Assembly (NCBI GenBank): GCA_021432635.1
Contig: MU270050.1
Span: forward strand, 310,001-374,000
Reading direction: 5' to 3'
DNA length: 64,000 bases
From: Thozetella sp. PMI_491
Taxonomy: Eukaryota > Ascomycota > Sordariomycetes > Chaetosphaeriales > Chaetosphaeriaceae
Positions 42,767 through 53,493 of the stretch are shown one piece after another. The first letter of the stretch is position 1. Each line of letters opens with the position of its first letter. The notes under the pieces are model-generated. The model did not search any database. It was not told the origin of the DNA and worked only from the letters and a program-made list of their open reading frames with translations. The translations under genes were made by a program, and so were the position numbers.

Positions 42767-43861
42767 TTACATATAGGGCGCGAAGACCTGAGCTGTCTCT
42801 TTAAAGATACGATCGGGTGCGCCGCGCTCTCTCAGGGTTGCTAACACCGTTGTGTTCACAGCCGCTTCATCGTCTTCCTTCACTAAAAAGACCCCTTCGT
42901 GGGCAGTACCCCCCTTGGAGTTATTTAGCAACTTCCCAATTTCACGTGGAGTCTCCACGCCATAACCACCATACCGGGCACTAAACAGTGTGTAAACACA
43001 ACGCTGCCCGACCTCGTCGTCCGACATGCCCGTAACGCTGACAATCGCAGGCACGACATAAGTAAACATGAGCTTTCGGACTGACCAAGCGGTTCCCCAC
43101 CCCTGTCCAAAGATATTTGTTCTGACCAGGCCGGGGAATTTGTGTATGAAAGTGACCTCCGGGTTCTGCTCGGCAACCCGCTCAAGGTATAACGAGTTCA
43201 TCGTCTCGATGGCGGCAGCACAACGACCCAGGTAAGCCCACTTGCTAGGAGCAGTCTTCTTGACGTCAAGATCATTGAGATCAAGGTCGGCGCTCTCCTG
43301 GCCGGCCCGGAGAACGGAGAGGACACGAGGGTTGAAGGGAGATGCTTTCAGGAGAGGGAGCAGGAGCACAGTGAAGAGCATGCGGCCCCAATAGGCAAGA
43401 ACAATGTGGAGAGAAAGGCCTTCGGTAGTCTCTGTTTCGGGAAATTAGCCACCGTGGCTACAGGATCTAGCCAGTCTCCCACCGGATTAGACGCTCTACT
43501 TACCCTTTCGCCCATCGAATGGCAGAGCGCCAACAGAGAGCCAGAGCAGGTCAATTGACCTCTCCCGCAGCTTGATCTCGTCTGTAACTCGCTTTATTTC
43601 GGACAATAGAGTGACCTGCGCCTCGAGGAAGATGAATTCCCCGCCGGGGTTGACGGAACGTAGCTGGCTCAGGAGATTATGGTGACTTGCGGCATTCCGC
43701 CCAACAATATACACTTTGAGGCTGACCGTCTTTCTCCGAGCAAGCTCTAGCAGTGCCGCACGACCGATGCCACTGGTGCCACCAACAAAAACGGCGATGG
43801 TGGGATGGGCCAGGGACGAGATCTGCGCGTTTGTAGCGCGGACGATAGAAAGAGACACCAT
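42767..43861 (-). CDS. Short-chain dehydrogenase/reductase-like protein, atypical active site
   Basis: Exon 1 is 43861-43504, a 72-bp intron spans 43503-43432, exon 2 is 43431-42767; 340 residues. The nucleotide-binding motif is VGGTSGIGRAAL (26-37), then YIVGRN and LLWLSVGALP (in place of NNAG). Around the expected active site the sequence reads VLSVLRAG and KWAYLGRCAAAIETMNSLYLE, so the YxxxK pair is not evident. Many fungal SDRs found in secondary-metabolite clusters share this pattern and have no defined activity. The C-terminal PRVLSV and FPGLVRTNIFG segments are normal. It could be a divergent reductase or a non-catalytic member. Confidence 0.8.
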
Positions 43862-44283
43862 GATGGCGTTATGCAGAGCGCGGAAAAATGTGAATGAGGA
43901 TAAAATTGCTGGACCTTCATCGCGGGTAGATACACCATGTTATATACAGTAAATGGAAAAGGTGATGCATTGCTGCTGCTGCCTGGCGCCCGCTGATTTG
44001 ATGTTGAGGGCTATGGTATGGTTGTGATGTTAACACTTCTAGTGTTCGGGTTCCTAATAAGGCAGTACATGAAAACAGCCATTGAGTATCTCCGCTGATG
44101 CTTCTTCGGTTGAACCCTCCCAAAATGGTATTACAGAGAATGGTCTAGCCTATATTGGGCTTAGCGTGGGCCTGAAATCAACGGCGCTATCGGGTCTCTG
44201 AGCCTTCCCGGCGGGACTTTAGTCATCGCCCGCCGAGACACGAGAAAGTCTCATCTCATCAGCTTATTCTCAGCCAAAATGAT
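43862..44283. other. Divergent intergenic region, no gene seen
   Basis: Separates the SDR gene (minus) from the regulator-like gene (plus). Confidence 0.6.
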
Positions 44284-45505
44284 ATGAATGCTCCTCTGTT
44301 ATACAACACATGGGACGTGATGAATCAGCCTGTGAGTCAAGCAGAATGTACTTTCATCAATGTGACCGAAAACCCGGCCCAGAGCAGGGAAGCGCGGCGA
44401 AATGAAGTTCGCCGGACCGTCATGCGAAACTACCATAGAAGGCGAAAGCGGGAAGGGAAGCCGCGTCTCGCCTCGGCATCGAGCCAGCCAACAGTTCCGG
44501 CGCCAACCTGTGGAGCAGATACCAATCCCGTTGCGTTCTCGATGCCCCTGGCTAGTTTGGAGCCAAGATCCGCAACCCTGTTTCAGCCCAAGAAATGGTC
44601 GAAGCCGCACCATGCTCAGATAGGCCGACTGATCATACACTACCTATGTGGCCAGACTTGGAGAGCCGGGCATGACCTGTCACAAGTTGCCTTTGTGCAT
44701 CAATATGTCAAGAATGGGCCTCTGATACTCGGCATGAATAGCAATCCGCTCAAGGTTTGCGGCGACGTGCTGCGTTCTTTCGAGCATGCAACCCTTGCAA
44801 CACCTGGGGGAAGCCATGATGATCTGTGGATTCGGATACACCACCATCAGGAGCAGCTCTACTCACAAGTATAGACGCCTTCTCTCCGTATCACGGCTCC
44901 TGCTAACACTAGTGATTGGCTTCATCAAGTGCGAGTCGCTGGGTCAATGGGAACTCTTATCTGCGGCCCAGGCCCTCTGTCTTTACATACTGTTGTGGAT
45001 AAGAGCAAGCAATAGCCAGTCGAGATTTGCGTGTGGGAATATAGCCCTGCTATTCACGCTGGGGAAGACCTTCAAGCTCCTCCAGTCTCGCTACTTACAC
45101 GTAGATCCGCATGGCAATACTCTGCGCCCTGTTTGCGACTGGGACAGTTGGGTCTTTCGCGAGTCGTGCATCCGCTTAGCAAGCTTGTACTTCATTCTCA
45201 CCATCGTGGTATCTATGGACATAGGTTGGGACTGCACAGGTCCGACTGATTGGCGAATCCAAGCTTTGCCTGTACCGGCTCCTAAGGCGGTGTGGGATGC
45301 GGATAACGAACCCTCCTGGACTATCGCCATTGCCTCATCCCACAGTCCCAAAGAAGCAATACTTTTTGGCGATATAATAGGCCATCAATGCTTGCCAAAT
45401 CCCCAAAGAGACATTTGGGAAGAAGGCGTGGATGAGATGGGATTGATTGTCGGGATGGCGGGTGGGCTGTACTCCGATATGATACAAGGCGAGCGGGCTT
45501 CATAG
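44284..45505 (+). CDS. Fungal transcription-factor-domain protein lacking a visible DNA-binding domain
   Basis: Two exons (44284-44868 and 44930-45505), 386 residues; the 61-bp intron has a TGCTAAC branch site. The N-terminus TFINVTENPAQSREARRNEVRR with a basic stretch (NYHRRRKREGK) is the recurrent start of a large group of fungal 'transcription factor domain' proteins. The second exon carries the matching QWELLSAAQALCLYILL and RESCIRLASLYFILTIV segments. No zinc cluster is present, and the central part is shorter than in full-length relatives. It could be a co-regulator or a degenerate copy. The ATG at 44320 is an alternative start. Confidence 0.7.
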
Positions 45506-46055
45506 CCAGTAACGCTCGGCTTGACGGTTTGCCTGGCTTGCAAATTTGCTTGAGGAGGCATGGAAATAGGATGGTCTCTATGAGCTTGCAGCATTGAGGA
45601 CTAGCTGTGTGCTAAAAGTACCTAGCAAATCGCTAAGTAGACGAATTAGGAGGAAAAGGCGTAGTTGCCGTGTACAGCTCAATGAAGAGGGCTCTGTTTG
45701 AGCAATGGACTAAGAGAGGAGCATCTGCAAAACTCATTTACACTTTAAACACATTCTATGTCGCAATTGGTAATCTCGTTCTGTTGCTAAAATTTACGGC
45801 CGACGTGATGAATGAAGCCCCACTATGGCTGCATTCCCTACCAATGCCGCATGGGGATAAAGAGTGGTGTGACCTCCTTCGTCGCATAACGTACCAATGG
45901 AGTTCCGTCAATGGATTTTGGTTGCGAAGCATGTACGTCAGCTTCGTCGAACGAGGGGTTATAATAGGAGTGGTGATAAGGCAATAGTAAGCGTAAAATG
46001 TGCATCTAACTTTCCCATCTTCGCCCCTCCGACCACAGGGTTTAACACGGCGAAG
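45506..46055. other. Intergenic, no convincing gene
   Basis: An open frame at 45670-45987 (105 codons) has no recognisable domain and no promoter features, and is not called. Confidence 0.5.
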
Positions 46056-48038
46056 ATGAGAAGCCCACGGACCAGCATTCTCTTTCTCCTTGTGAGGCTG
46101 GGGCCTTGCCTTACTCACGGGTACCACTTCGCTCCCAATAGCGCACGCGGTAGCCCTCAGTTTCCTCTAATACGGCACCAGCACAGCCAAATCTCTGACA
46201 TACCGCTGCTACCTAGCTTACATGTCCTCTTGGCTCCTTCCTATTTTTCACAGTTCATCGAGGACAAACGAGGGAATGGAAATGACCAAGAAGTACTGAT
46301 CCCCAATGGAATCAACGTAACGCTCTTCTTCAAAGCGTCATGCTTTCCCCCGGCGGCCGCGCTACTCTCCCTGCAACTCAGCTACGGGCCCACTCCGACA
46401 GCACGTTACGACGGCGATGCGATTTCCGCCACGGATGTCGATGGCGACCTGCCTCTACATTATGTCGATGTATACCAAGCCGAAGATGACGGCGAAATTG
46501 TACGCACTTGGTATCCCAGCCGGCCGCCCATGGGGAATGGCAGCGATCGGGATTTGGCGATACGTTTCTTTGCCCCCGCACGCCATGTAGACAACACGAC
46601 CTTGGTCGGCCCCCGGATCGACCTGAGGCGTGATGTTGGCGGCGGTCTAGTGGGCCAGGGGATGGGATTCATCCCCGTGCCCCCGCTGGCAATGGGTAAG
46701 GAAAATTGGGTGGTAACCGTGGAATGGGATCTTTCGAAAGCCCCCAATGGTACGCGTGGAGCATGCTCATTTGGCGATGACGCAGGGATCGTCTCAACAG
46801 ACCCTTCTGTAGTCCTGTCGCGGGCGGTGGGCACACTCCAAGCCGTTGTGTCTAGTGCCGTCTTCGCTGTGGGGATGCTGAAACGATACCCTGAGTGGGA
46901 CACACACACATCCAGCCAAGACGACGTAAACCTTCCCCATCCTGAGAGAGACTTAGAGCCTTTGTTTGCGGTGTACTGGCTTGGTAGCCCACCGTTTGAT
47001 ATGGCAGTACTTACTCGACAGGCCAAGACGGCGTACCGTGCTGTGGCCAACTTCTTCCGCCCAAATTCTCCTTCGGCCTTTCGGGTCTTCATCAGACGTG
47101 TCGAAGTTGGGATGGGCGGGACAGGAGCTACCGACAGCTTTCTGATCGAATGGTCGAACATAACGGCTGATCAAATGACATATGAGTTTATACTCAACCT
47201 CTTAGCACATGAAACTGTGCATGAATACGCTCTATTGGAGGGTAGGGTTGCTGATGGAAAGATCGAGGTGCCCGAGGCCTTGTGGTATGATGAGGGCATC
47301 GCAAACTACTATTCTGCCATTGCAGCGAGCCGCAAGTCACCATTCCATGCAGACCGCCACCTTCTGCTTTGGCAGCTCAACTGCTTTACGCAGAATTATT
47401 ACACTAGTCCTGTCGTGCACATGCCTTGGTTGGAGCTTACAGATCATTTTTGGGACAACGTTTATAATTCCCGCGGGCCATATACTCGTGGCTTCATCTA
47501 CCTTGCTGCTGTCAATGGTCAGATACGCTCTGCAACAGGAGGGGCTCGCTCACTAGATGACGTGTCACGTGAACTATACCGCCGCCGCATCAATGGCGAG
47601 CCACACGGTCTCCGAGAATGGCACTCCTTAGTCGGAGGTCTGATTGGGGTGGATGCAGAACGTCGCGGATACGAACAGCTTCTGAAAGGTGACCTCATCC
47701 TACCTTCAGAAAACAGCCTCTTTGATCTAGGGTTGAGGCTCGTGCGAGATGATGCTGAGAGGTTTGACTTGGGCTTCGACTCGAATAGTCTACGTTCCAC
47801 CTCCATGAGGATAAGCGGCCTTGTAAATGGGTCGCGTGCTGAGAGGGCTGGGGTAAGAGAGGGAGACCGGGTTGTGGAGGCCTGGATGGTCACGCTAGCC
47901 GCCTACGAGTTGAGTGGTATGATGCGGATAGTCGTCCAGCGACAGAATGAGTACGAAACTATCGAGTGGTGGCCCCGGGGCTATGACAAAGTCGAGACAT
48001 GGAAATGGGTTGACGACAGTGAGCTCGAGGAACTGTAA
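46056..48038 (+). CDS. Secreted gluzincin metallopeptidase, M61-like, with PDZ-like tail
   Basis: A single 660-residue exon. The start MRSPRTSILFLLVRLG at 46056 gives a signal peptide; the frame extends upstream to 45897 without one. The zinc site is HETVHEY (His385, Glu386, His389) with the third ligand Glu413 in WYDEGIANYY, the gluzincin pattern. The N-terminal half is beta-rich, and residues about 575-640 (RISGLVNGSRAERAGVREGD) form a PDZ-like domain. This order matches glycyl aminopeptidase (M61) architecture, which is otherwise mainly bacterial. Several N-glycosylation sequons support secretion. Substrate unknown; fungal members are uncharacterised as far as I know. Confidence 0.8.
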   Translation: MRSPRTSILFLLVRLGPCLTHGYHFAPNSARGSPQFPLIRHQHSQISDIPLLPSLHVLLAPSYFSQFIEDKRGNGNDQEVLIPNGINVTLFFKASCFPPAAALLSLQLSYGPTPTARYDGDAISATDVDGDLPLHYVDVYQAEDDGEIVRTWYPSRPPMGNGSDRDLAIRFFAPARHVDNTTLVGPRIDLRRDVGGGLVGQGMGFIPVPPLAMGKENWVVTVEWDLSKAPNGTRGACSFGDDAGIVSTDPSVVLSRAVGTLQAVVSSAVFAVGMLKRYPEWDTHTSSQDDVNLPHPERDLEPLFAVYWLGSPPFDMAVLTRQAKTAYRAVANFFRPNSPSAFRVFIRRVEVGMGGTGATDSFLIEWSNITADQMTYEFILNLLAHETVHEYALLEGRVADGKIEVPEALWYDEGIANYYSAIAASRKSPFHADRHLLLWQLNCFTQNYYTSPVVHMPWLELTDHFWDNVYNSRGPYTRGFIYLAAVNGQIRSATGGARSLDDVSRELYRRRINGEPHGLREWHSLVGGLIGVDAERRGYEQLLKGDLILPSENSLFDLGLRLVRDDAERFDLGFDSNSLRSTSMRISGLVNGSRAERAGVREGDRVVEAWMVTLAAYELSGMMRIVVQRQNEYETIEWWPRGYDKVETWKWVDDSELEEL

Positions 48039-48188
48039 GGGGCAAACCAAGTAGTATGGAGTAAATGATATTGCGCGCGAATCAGTGGCTAGGAGCCACT
48101 TAGACCTTTGCTCTTGGTTCTATCAACCCTGAAGGAGATTGAAGCTTACGTCTATGGCGTCTGGTGAGCATTCTGGCCGGAATTGCCA

Positions 48189-49889
48189 TTAAAAATCTAG
48201 CACAATCTTCCCATTCCCCCGGCTCACACAGCTCAGCATGAATCTGTCTTTCTGCCCCGTTAGCAAGCCGGTCCCTCTGTGTTCCACTATCCCTGATTTG
48301 TACCCAATAACACATGTGCCGCAGTTTCCCACCTCGCAACTAGACGGTACAGATAGTCCCGCATCTTCGAGGACTTGCAATATGCTCTTGTCTTCAGGCA
48401 CCTCGAGGTTTCGGCCAGAGCTCGCGATCTCGATTTCAAAAGCGTCCCCGCTCAAATCTCCTCCGAAGCTCTCATAGTGTTGTAAGTGGTCGGGATATCC
48501 CACACTTGCTGCTCTTGCTTGGCATGCGTCGATAAGCCCAGGAGGGCCGCAACATAAAATTTCAGTCTCGAAGTCGTTGGTAAGTTTAGAGGCAGAGAAA
48601 ATATCCTCCACTTTGAGTCGCTCTCCCCTGTTCTTAGCGTAGTAAGTAGTTTGGGCCTTTGGGAGCAGCTCGGCATAGGCGACATCGTCCATGCTTGAGC
48701 AGGCGAAATGTATCTCAAACGATTCAGCCCCCACCTCCAGGCGCTTGATCTCGCTGATGAAGGCAGTAATGCCGATCCCCCCGACGATGAAGACCCGGTG
48801 GCCGATGTTCCTCGATCCCCCAGACTCATCCTTTGTAGTTGCATTCTTCCCGAAGGCGATGGAGACCAGCTCGCCTTCCTCTAATGACTCGTGTAAGAAC
48901 CTAGAGCCTCCTCTCGAGTGCCTGTCTAGGGCTATGCCGAGCTCAAATTCCTTCTTGTCTCCTTGCACGACGGAATAGGCGCGGTTGTAGCATCCCTTCG
49001 GACCAAATTGCAACCGGACATATGGGTAGGCCCCGCACCGGGCATTTTCGAAGGCCGGGTTCGAATCGTCGAGCCGGAAACTAAACCTCTTAATTCGAGG
49101 AGTGAGGCTAGTCTTGGACATCAGTTTGTAATTGCGCCAGTCCAGTGGGTCGGGCTTGGCGAGCCCGTTGGTGCCGTCTTGGGTCTTCTCCAGTCGGCGG
49201 AGGAGGATTTTGCGAACATCTGCGTTGAGCGGATCCAGCTCTAATATTTCTTGAAACAGAGACGGCTTTTTGTCCCGATACATGATGTGGGAGACTCGGC
49301 CGATGGACCATGTAGGGTATGGCCGCTGAACAAGCACCATCTTGTCGCCGGCCTCGATGTTGCCCGTCCGCGCGATGCCATAATACCATCCTATGCGGTT
49401 GGTCTCCTGGGCACGTATCGCGGCCTGTTCCCACCCGAACTTGTGCTGCAGCTTGAAGCAGGGTAGCCTGGGGCCCGTTACCACGACATGGACAGTAGGC
49501 CCAATGCGGAAGACGTCTCCGATGCAGACATTATCCTCGTTTAGGTAGCTGGTCACGAGGTTCTCTCCGAAGGCTCCCGGCACAAACAAGTGCGCCTGCT
49601 CCGGCCGCTCTTCTTTCCAGTCCGCATAGTGTGCGGAACAATACTGATGCAGGGCGTTGTCAGCCCCGCGATGAGGCTCATAATCGCGCTCGTCCCCGGT
49701 GATGCCTAGCTTCCCAACAAACACTCTACGGTCGTGCAGAAGCTTATTGATGCCTGATACAACACCATCATCCGTTATGGGCCGGACTTTGCCAGACCGG
49801 ACTTGCAAAATCACGTCTGGGGGCGGCAGAGGCGCCAGAGAAGTATATGCACGGGCATTGCCATGGTCAGGATTGTCCGGCTCGGACAT
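48189..49889 (-). CDS. MOSC domain fused to ferredoxin reductase and [2Fe-2S] ferredoxin domains
   Basis: An intronless 566-residue fusion. Residues about 25-190 are a MOSC domain with the sulfur/molybdenum-cofactor cysteine Cys144 (TGPRLPCFKLQ) and HRGADNALHQY. Then a YiiM-type 3-alpha segment (about 195-240, IMYRDKKPSL). Residues about 255-470 form an FAD/NAD(P)H reductase of the phthalate-dioxygenase-reductase type (NRAYSVVQG, FIVGGIGITAFISE, CCGPPGLIDAC). The C-terminus is a plant-type [2Fe-2S] ferredoxin with Cys518, Cys523, Cys526 and Cys554. Such fusions could pass electrons from NAD(P)H to a molybdenum centre for N-hydroxylated or similar substrates. No signal peptide; probably cytosolic. 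Confidence 0.93.
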   Translation of the reverse strand: MSEPDNPDHGNARAYTSLAPLPPPDVILQVRSGKVRPITDDGVVSGINKLLHDRRVFVGKLGITGDERDYEPHRGADNALHQYCSAHYADWKEERPEQAHLFVPGAFGENLVTSYLNEDNVCIGDVFRIGPTVHVVVTGPRLPCFKLQHKFGWEQAAIRAQETNRIGWYYGIARTGNIEAGDKMVLVQRPYPTWSIGRVSHIMYRDKKPSLFQEILELDPLNADVRKILLRRLEKTQDGTNGLAKPDPLDWRNYKLMSKTSLTPRIKRFSFRLDDSNPAFENARCGAYPYVRLQFGPKGCYNRAYSVVQGDKKEFELGIALDRHSRGGSRFLHESLEEGELVSIAFGKNATTKDESGGSRNIGHRVFIVGGIGITAFISEIKRLEVGAESFEIHFACSSMDDVAYAELLPKAQTTYYAKNRGERLKVEDIFSASKLTNDFETEILCCGPPGLIDACQARAASVGYPDHLQHYESFGGDLSGDAFEIEIASSGRNLEVPEDKSILQVLEDAGLSVPSSCEVGNCGTCVIGYKSGIVEHRGTGLLTGQKDRFMLSCVSRGNGKIVLDF

Positions 49890-51477
49890 AGCGCTGCGTC
49901 GTCCCTGGCGGTCCCGAGAGCTCGATAGCGTGTAGCACGATAGGGGAGTTTAAAATGGTGGTAGCAGACAACAGAATATTTAAGCCTCATAGCACCCGGC
50001 TACGTAGATAAGGCACCCGACTTAGGTATAGGTACCTATGTAGGCAGCAAGTTTGGCATTAGATTAGGTCCTGGTCGATCAAGTGTGACGAACATCTGGG
50101 TCGCCCCGTCTCGAGCGGGGTATTGGCTCCAGGTAGGTAGTGGGATTCTTCTGCTGACTAGTGGGTCCAATTTTCCAGAGCACTCCTCTCCCAATCCGAC
50201 GTATCGAGAGCCAGCCACCAACATAGAGTAGCTCAATCCCGAGCTAGAAACAGCAACGTGGGGGAGCGATAGAAAGATAGAAATACAGCGTTACCCAAAG
50301 GTCTTTGGCGGTACGTAGTACGACCGGAAAGAATTAGAAGCGGAGAGGTGGCTCAACCGCGTTGCCCGAACAGAGAGGAGTACGCCAAGCTTCAACATAC
50401 CCTTGTGAGTAGATGCTAGGTTCGATACCAATGTCGCTAGATCGAAGCCCAGATGATTCCATAGCCTCATTTCTCTCTGCATTCTAGACTCTGAATGGAA
50501 TGCCGAGGGGACGGCAGCTATTACGAGCTAATTTTCTAATGGCTGGGCACTTGGGGTGTTGGTGCGTTGATACCTAGACGCGACAAGAGAGATGTTAGCA
50601 AACCCAGTAGGTACTAGGCTCCATGGCGCCCTAGGTTTAGAGAGCAGTTACCCCCAAAGCACTCTTGAAACTATGTGCTGTACCTCTGTATCTCCAAGCT
50701 TGCAGTCCATGCTAGTGCGCGTTCAGACGTAGCTCTCTAGGATGCAGACACTCCCAAAAATCGCCTTTCCCCTCAAGCAAGGGAGGGACTAGGGCTGTCT
50801 CCCTAGTATAGGGCTATGTGCCATATGGAGCTAATCGTAACCCTTAAATATCAACAAAGTAGCCACTAAAGGCGACCTTTACACTGATTGGTCATCAGAA
50901 GCCTTTATCTGCAGTTGTTTAATAGTGTTATACTTTGTGTCAAGTTTGACCCTCACAGAATCCTCAGTCTACATCCAGTAGCGTCGCTCCGACACAATAA
51001 TTGTAAGGTTTTAGAAATCTCAACCTGCTAAAATTAGTACTTCGGCCGGTTCCACGTAGAGATGTATAATACCCTAGGGGTTGGCGAGGTTTGCCTCGGC
51101 ATTCGCTTGCGGTAGAACTGTCGTAGTTCCCGGTTGCTTCTGCAGCTATTATGACATTGGAAACGACCAGTGGCAACGTCGATTGCCTGTATCAATTCGA
51201 AGGGCAAATTCTTTGGCTCCAAAAGTTTACTGCTTTCACCGTTGAAAATATGTACCATGTAAGGGACCGTGCACGAGACTTTGGTATTGGGGACAGAAAG
51301 CGCAGCATTTAGAGCCAATAATTAAGAGCAGCGGAGCTCTAGCAACGGTCTTAGATCACTCTAAAGGGATAGAATGTTATTACTCGAAAAGATGATCCAT
51401 ACATCCTATTCTGTACTGTGTTTTCTTGAGCCTTGTAAGTATCTCATTTATTGGCTCTATATCCATTACAATCCCTC
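49890..51477. other. 1.6-kb gene-free stretch
   Basis: Upstream of the MOSC fusion and downstream of the ankyrin gene. A 94-codon minus frame at 51034-51318 shows no known domain. No repeats recognised. Confidence 0.5.
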
Positions 51478-53493
51478 TCACTCTACCTTCAACAGCTTGT
51501 AGATCATATCCCGACTTGCAGGGTTCGCTAGCTTGAACGAGAGAGATGGCCGCTTGATCAGGTCCTCGGTGATATCCCAGCCGAGTCTCCTCGCAAAAGC
51601 CACGAGAAATTCTCCAAGAAACCACACTTCTCCTTGCAAACATCTCTCGATGTTATTTTGCACGCATTCGAGCGTGATGTTCTCCGCACTACAGTTGCTC
51701 AGCAGCAGCTGAAGCGTGGGGTGAACAGTCTCCGCCGTGGAAGGGCCCTGTTGGTTGAACACGTCGATGTTCTCCATGATAAGTTCCGTAAATACCCCGG
51801 TCGATCCCTCGGGTTGAACTTGAGGATCGTCTTTTGTGTTGGACACAGGGGCACCACGCTCGAGTAGCATCTTCACACCCGCTTCCCAGTCTTCCAAGAC
51901 ATGGGCCACGCGGAGAACAGCCCCAACAGCACCAATCCCGTATTCGTCGACATGCTTAATATCGGCTCCGGCTGCAATCAGAGCATCAATTACATCATAG
52001 TTACCCGCTGACATCGCTGAGAGGAGCGGAGTATCGCCTCCAGAATCCTCTACATTTGCAAACGCTCCGTTGTCGATCAAAAGATTAGCAAAAGGAAAAT
52101 CCGGGTACTGAACACCGTTCATAAGAGGTGTGCGGCCATCGTTGCGACATATGTTTGGATCAGCTTTAGCGGCGAGCAGAGTCTTCGTCAGATCAGGTTG
52201 CCATGACGCGGTTGCAAGATAGAGGGCCGTTGAGCCTAAGGAATCCTGTGCGTCCACGTTCGCCCCACGCGTCAACAAATATTTCGTGACACCAATCTCG
52301 CCACGATTGACAGCAAACAACAGAGTAGTGAAGCTGTCTTGACATTGATTCATAATCACATCGCATCGATCCTCTAGATCGAATCCGGCCTCAATCAACT
52401 TATCAACAAGGCTGAGAAAGTTCGGGTCCGCGGTTTTATCATCCTCTTCGAGCAGGTATTGCTCCCTGTAGTATGCGTCATGACCCCAGACGCAGAGGTG
52501 AAGTAGACTGGCTCCTAGGTACCCTGGCGTAAGACCGAGCTCTGGGCAGACTCCTAGTTGCTGCAAGGCAAGAGCCACGCTGAATTTTCCTGTCATGCAC
52601 GCTAAGGGAAGCAATGTTGCATCGTAGCGGCCACCGCGAAAGGTCAGATCCGCACCCATTTCATGGAGCCACAGAAGAATGCTGCGGCATTCTGTATCGC
52701 TCGCTCGGGTGGATTGGATCGCGTAGTGGAGCGGTGGTGCACCATGTCTGCCGTCATCGTTCACCAGATTTGACCCAAACCTGCTAGCTAGCAGCGGTAG
52801 GACATCGAGCAACCCGACCTCGGCGGCTGATTGCAGGGCCGTTACATAGGGATCTCCGACAGCAACGGTAGAGCTCGCACCGTGTTCAACCAGCAATCGC
52901 ACTAGTGAAGTCGACTTTTTACAAATGGCCAAGTGCAGTGGTGTCCATCGTGGACAATCTAGATAATGAGGTAGGTGATCAAGGAAGCTAGCATCGTAAT
53001 TTTGAGGGTATATAGAGCAGTCGCAGGCCCGGTGGGATGGGGCATCAATATCGGCCCCATGTTGAAGCAATATCTTTACAATGTTTTGATACCCTGCCTC
53101 TATAGCCCAGTGAAGAGGTGTTAGCATCTTTCCCTGGTTGCGACCATATTGCTCAGAGTCCTCGAGGGGCCAGGATCGAGGGGTTCCAGAGGTTCGGCGG
53201 CAGGCGGCGATGAACTTCGATCTGAGACGGGGCTTAGGGCCATAGCCGTTGATGGTTGAGCCCGTGGCTAGAGCTCGTGCCAGGGTGTCAAGCCGTCCGT
53301 GGTAGCAAGACCAGAAGAGAGCGTAGGAGTGTCCGGATCTCGCATCCTCTGTATAAATAACTCTCGTTGCGGAATCATAAAAATGACGGGCAGCATAGGC
53401 GAGGTGAAGCTGCGACTTTAGGTCTAGAAAGCTCGCCAGGTGCATTATCAGCTCAGAGGGGATGGCGAGAATTGCTGCCATGATGCTGGCCAA
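51478..53493 (-). CDS. F-box/ankyrin-repeat protein
   Basis: An intronless 671-residue protein. The N-terminus (LAIPSELIMHLASFLDLKSQLHLAYAAR) is an F-box-like helix set. It is followed by about ten ankyrin repeats, for example TPLHWAIEAGYQNIVKILLQ, TPLHLAICKKSTSLVRLLVE and TPLLSAMSAGNYDVIDALIA. The C-terminal 120 residues are non-repeat. F-box proteins usually recruit targets to SCF ubiquitin ligases, with the ankyrin array binding the target. Filamentous ascomycetes carry many such genes, often lineage-specific. A second ATG four codons inside (53481) is the more natural start (MAAILAIPSEL). Target unknown. Confidence 0.88.
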   Translation of the reverse strand: MASIMAAILAIPSELIMHLASFLDLKSQLHLAYAARHFYDSATRVIYTEDARSGHSYALFWSCYHGRLDTLARALATGSTINGYGPKPRLRSKFIAACRRTSGTPRSWPLEDSEQYGRNQGKMLTPLHWAIEAGYQNIVKILLQHGADIDAPSHRACDCSIYPQNYDASFLDHLPHYLDCPRWTPLHLAICKKSTSLVRLLVEHGASSTVAVGDPYVTALQSAAEVGLLDVLPLLASRFGSNLVNDDGRHGAPPLHYAIQSTRASDTECRSILLWLHEMGADLTFRGGRYDATLLPLACMTGKFSVALALQQLGVCPELGLTPGYLGASLLHLCVWGHDAYYREQYLLEEDDKTADPNFLSLVDKLIEAGFDLEDRCDVIMNQCQDSFTTLLFAVNRGEIGVTKYLLTRGANVDAQDSLGSTALYLATASWQPDLTKTLLAAKADPNICRNDGRTPLMNGVQYPDFPFANLLIDNGAFANVEDSGGDTPLLSAMSAGNYDVIDALIAAGADIKHVDEYGIGAVGAVLRVAHVLEDWEAGVKMLLERGAPVSNTKDDPQVQPEGSTGVFTELIMENIDVFNQQGPSTAETVHPTLQLLLSNCSAENITLECVQNNIERCLQGEVWFLGEFLVAFARRLGWDITEDLIKRPSLSFKLANPASRDMIYKLLKVE

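Noticed and set aside
45670-45987. 105-codon open frame on the plus strand
   Set aside because: No domain, signal, splice partner or promoter feature; most likely chance.
45897-46055. Upstream extension of the metallopeptidase frame
   Set aside because: It would hide the signal peptide that starts at 46056; extension sequence is not family-like.
51034-51318. 94-codon open frame on the minus strand
   Set aside because: No similarity recognised and no gene structure around it.
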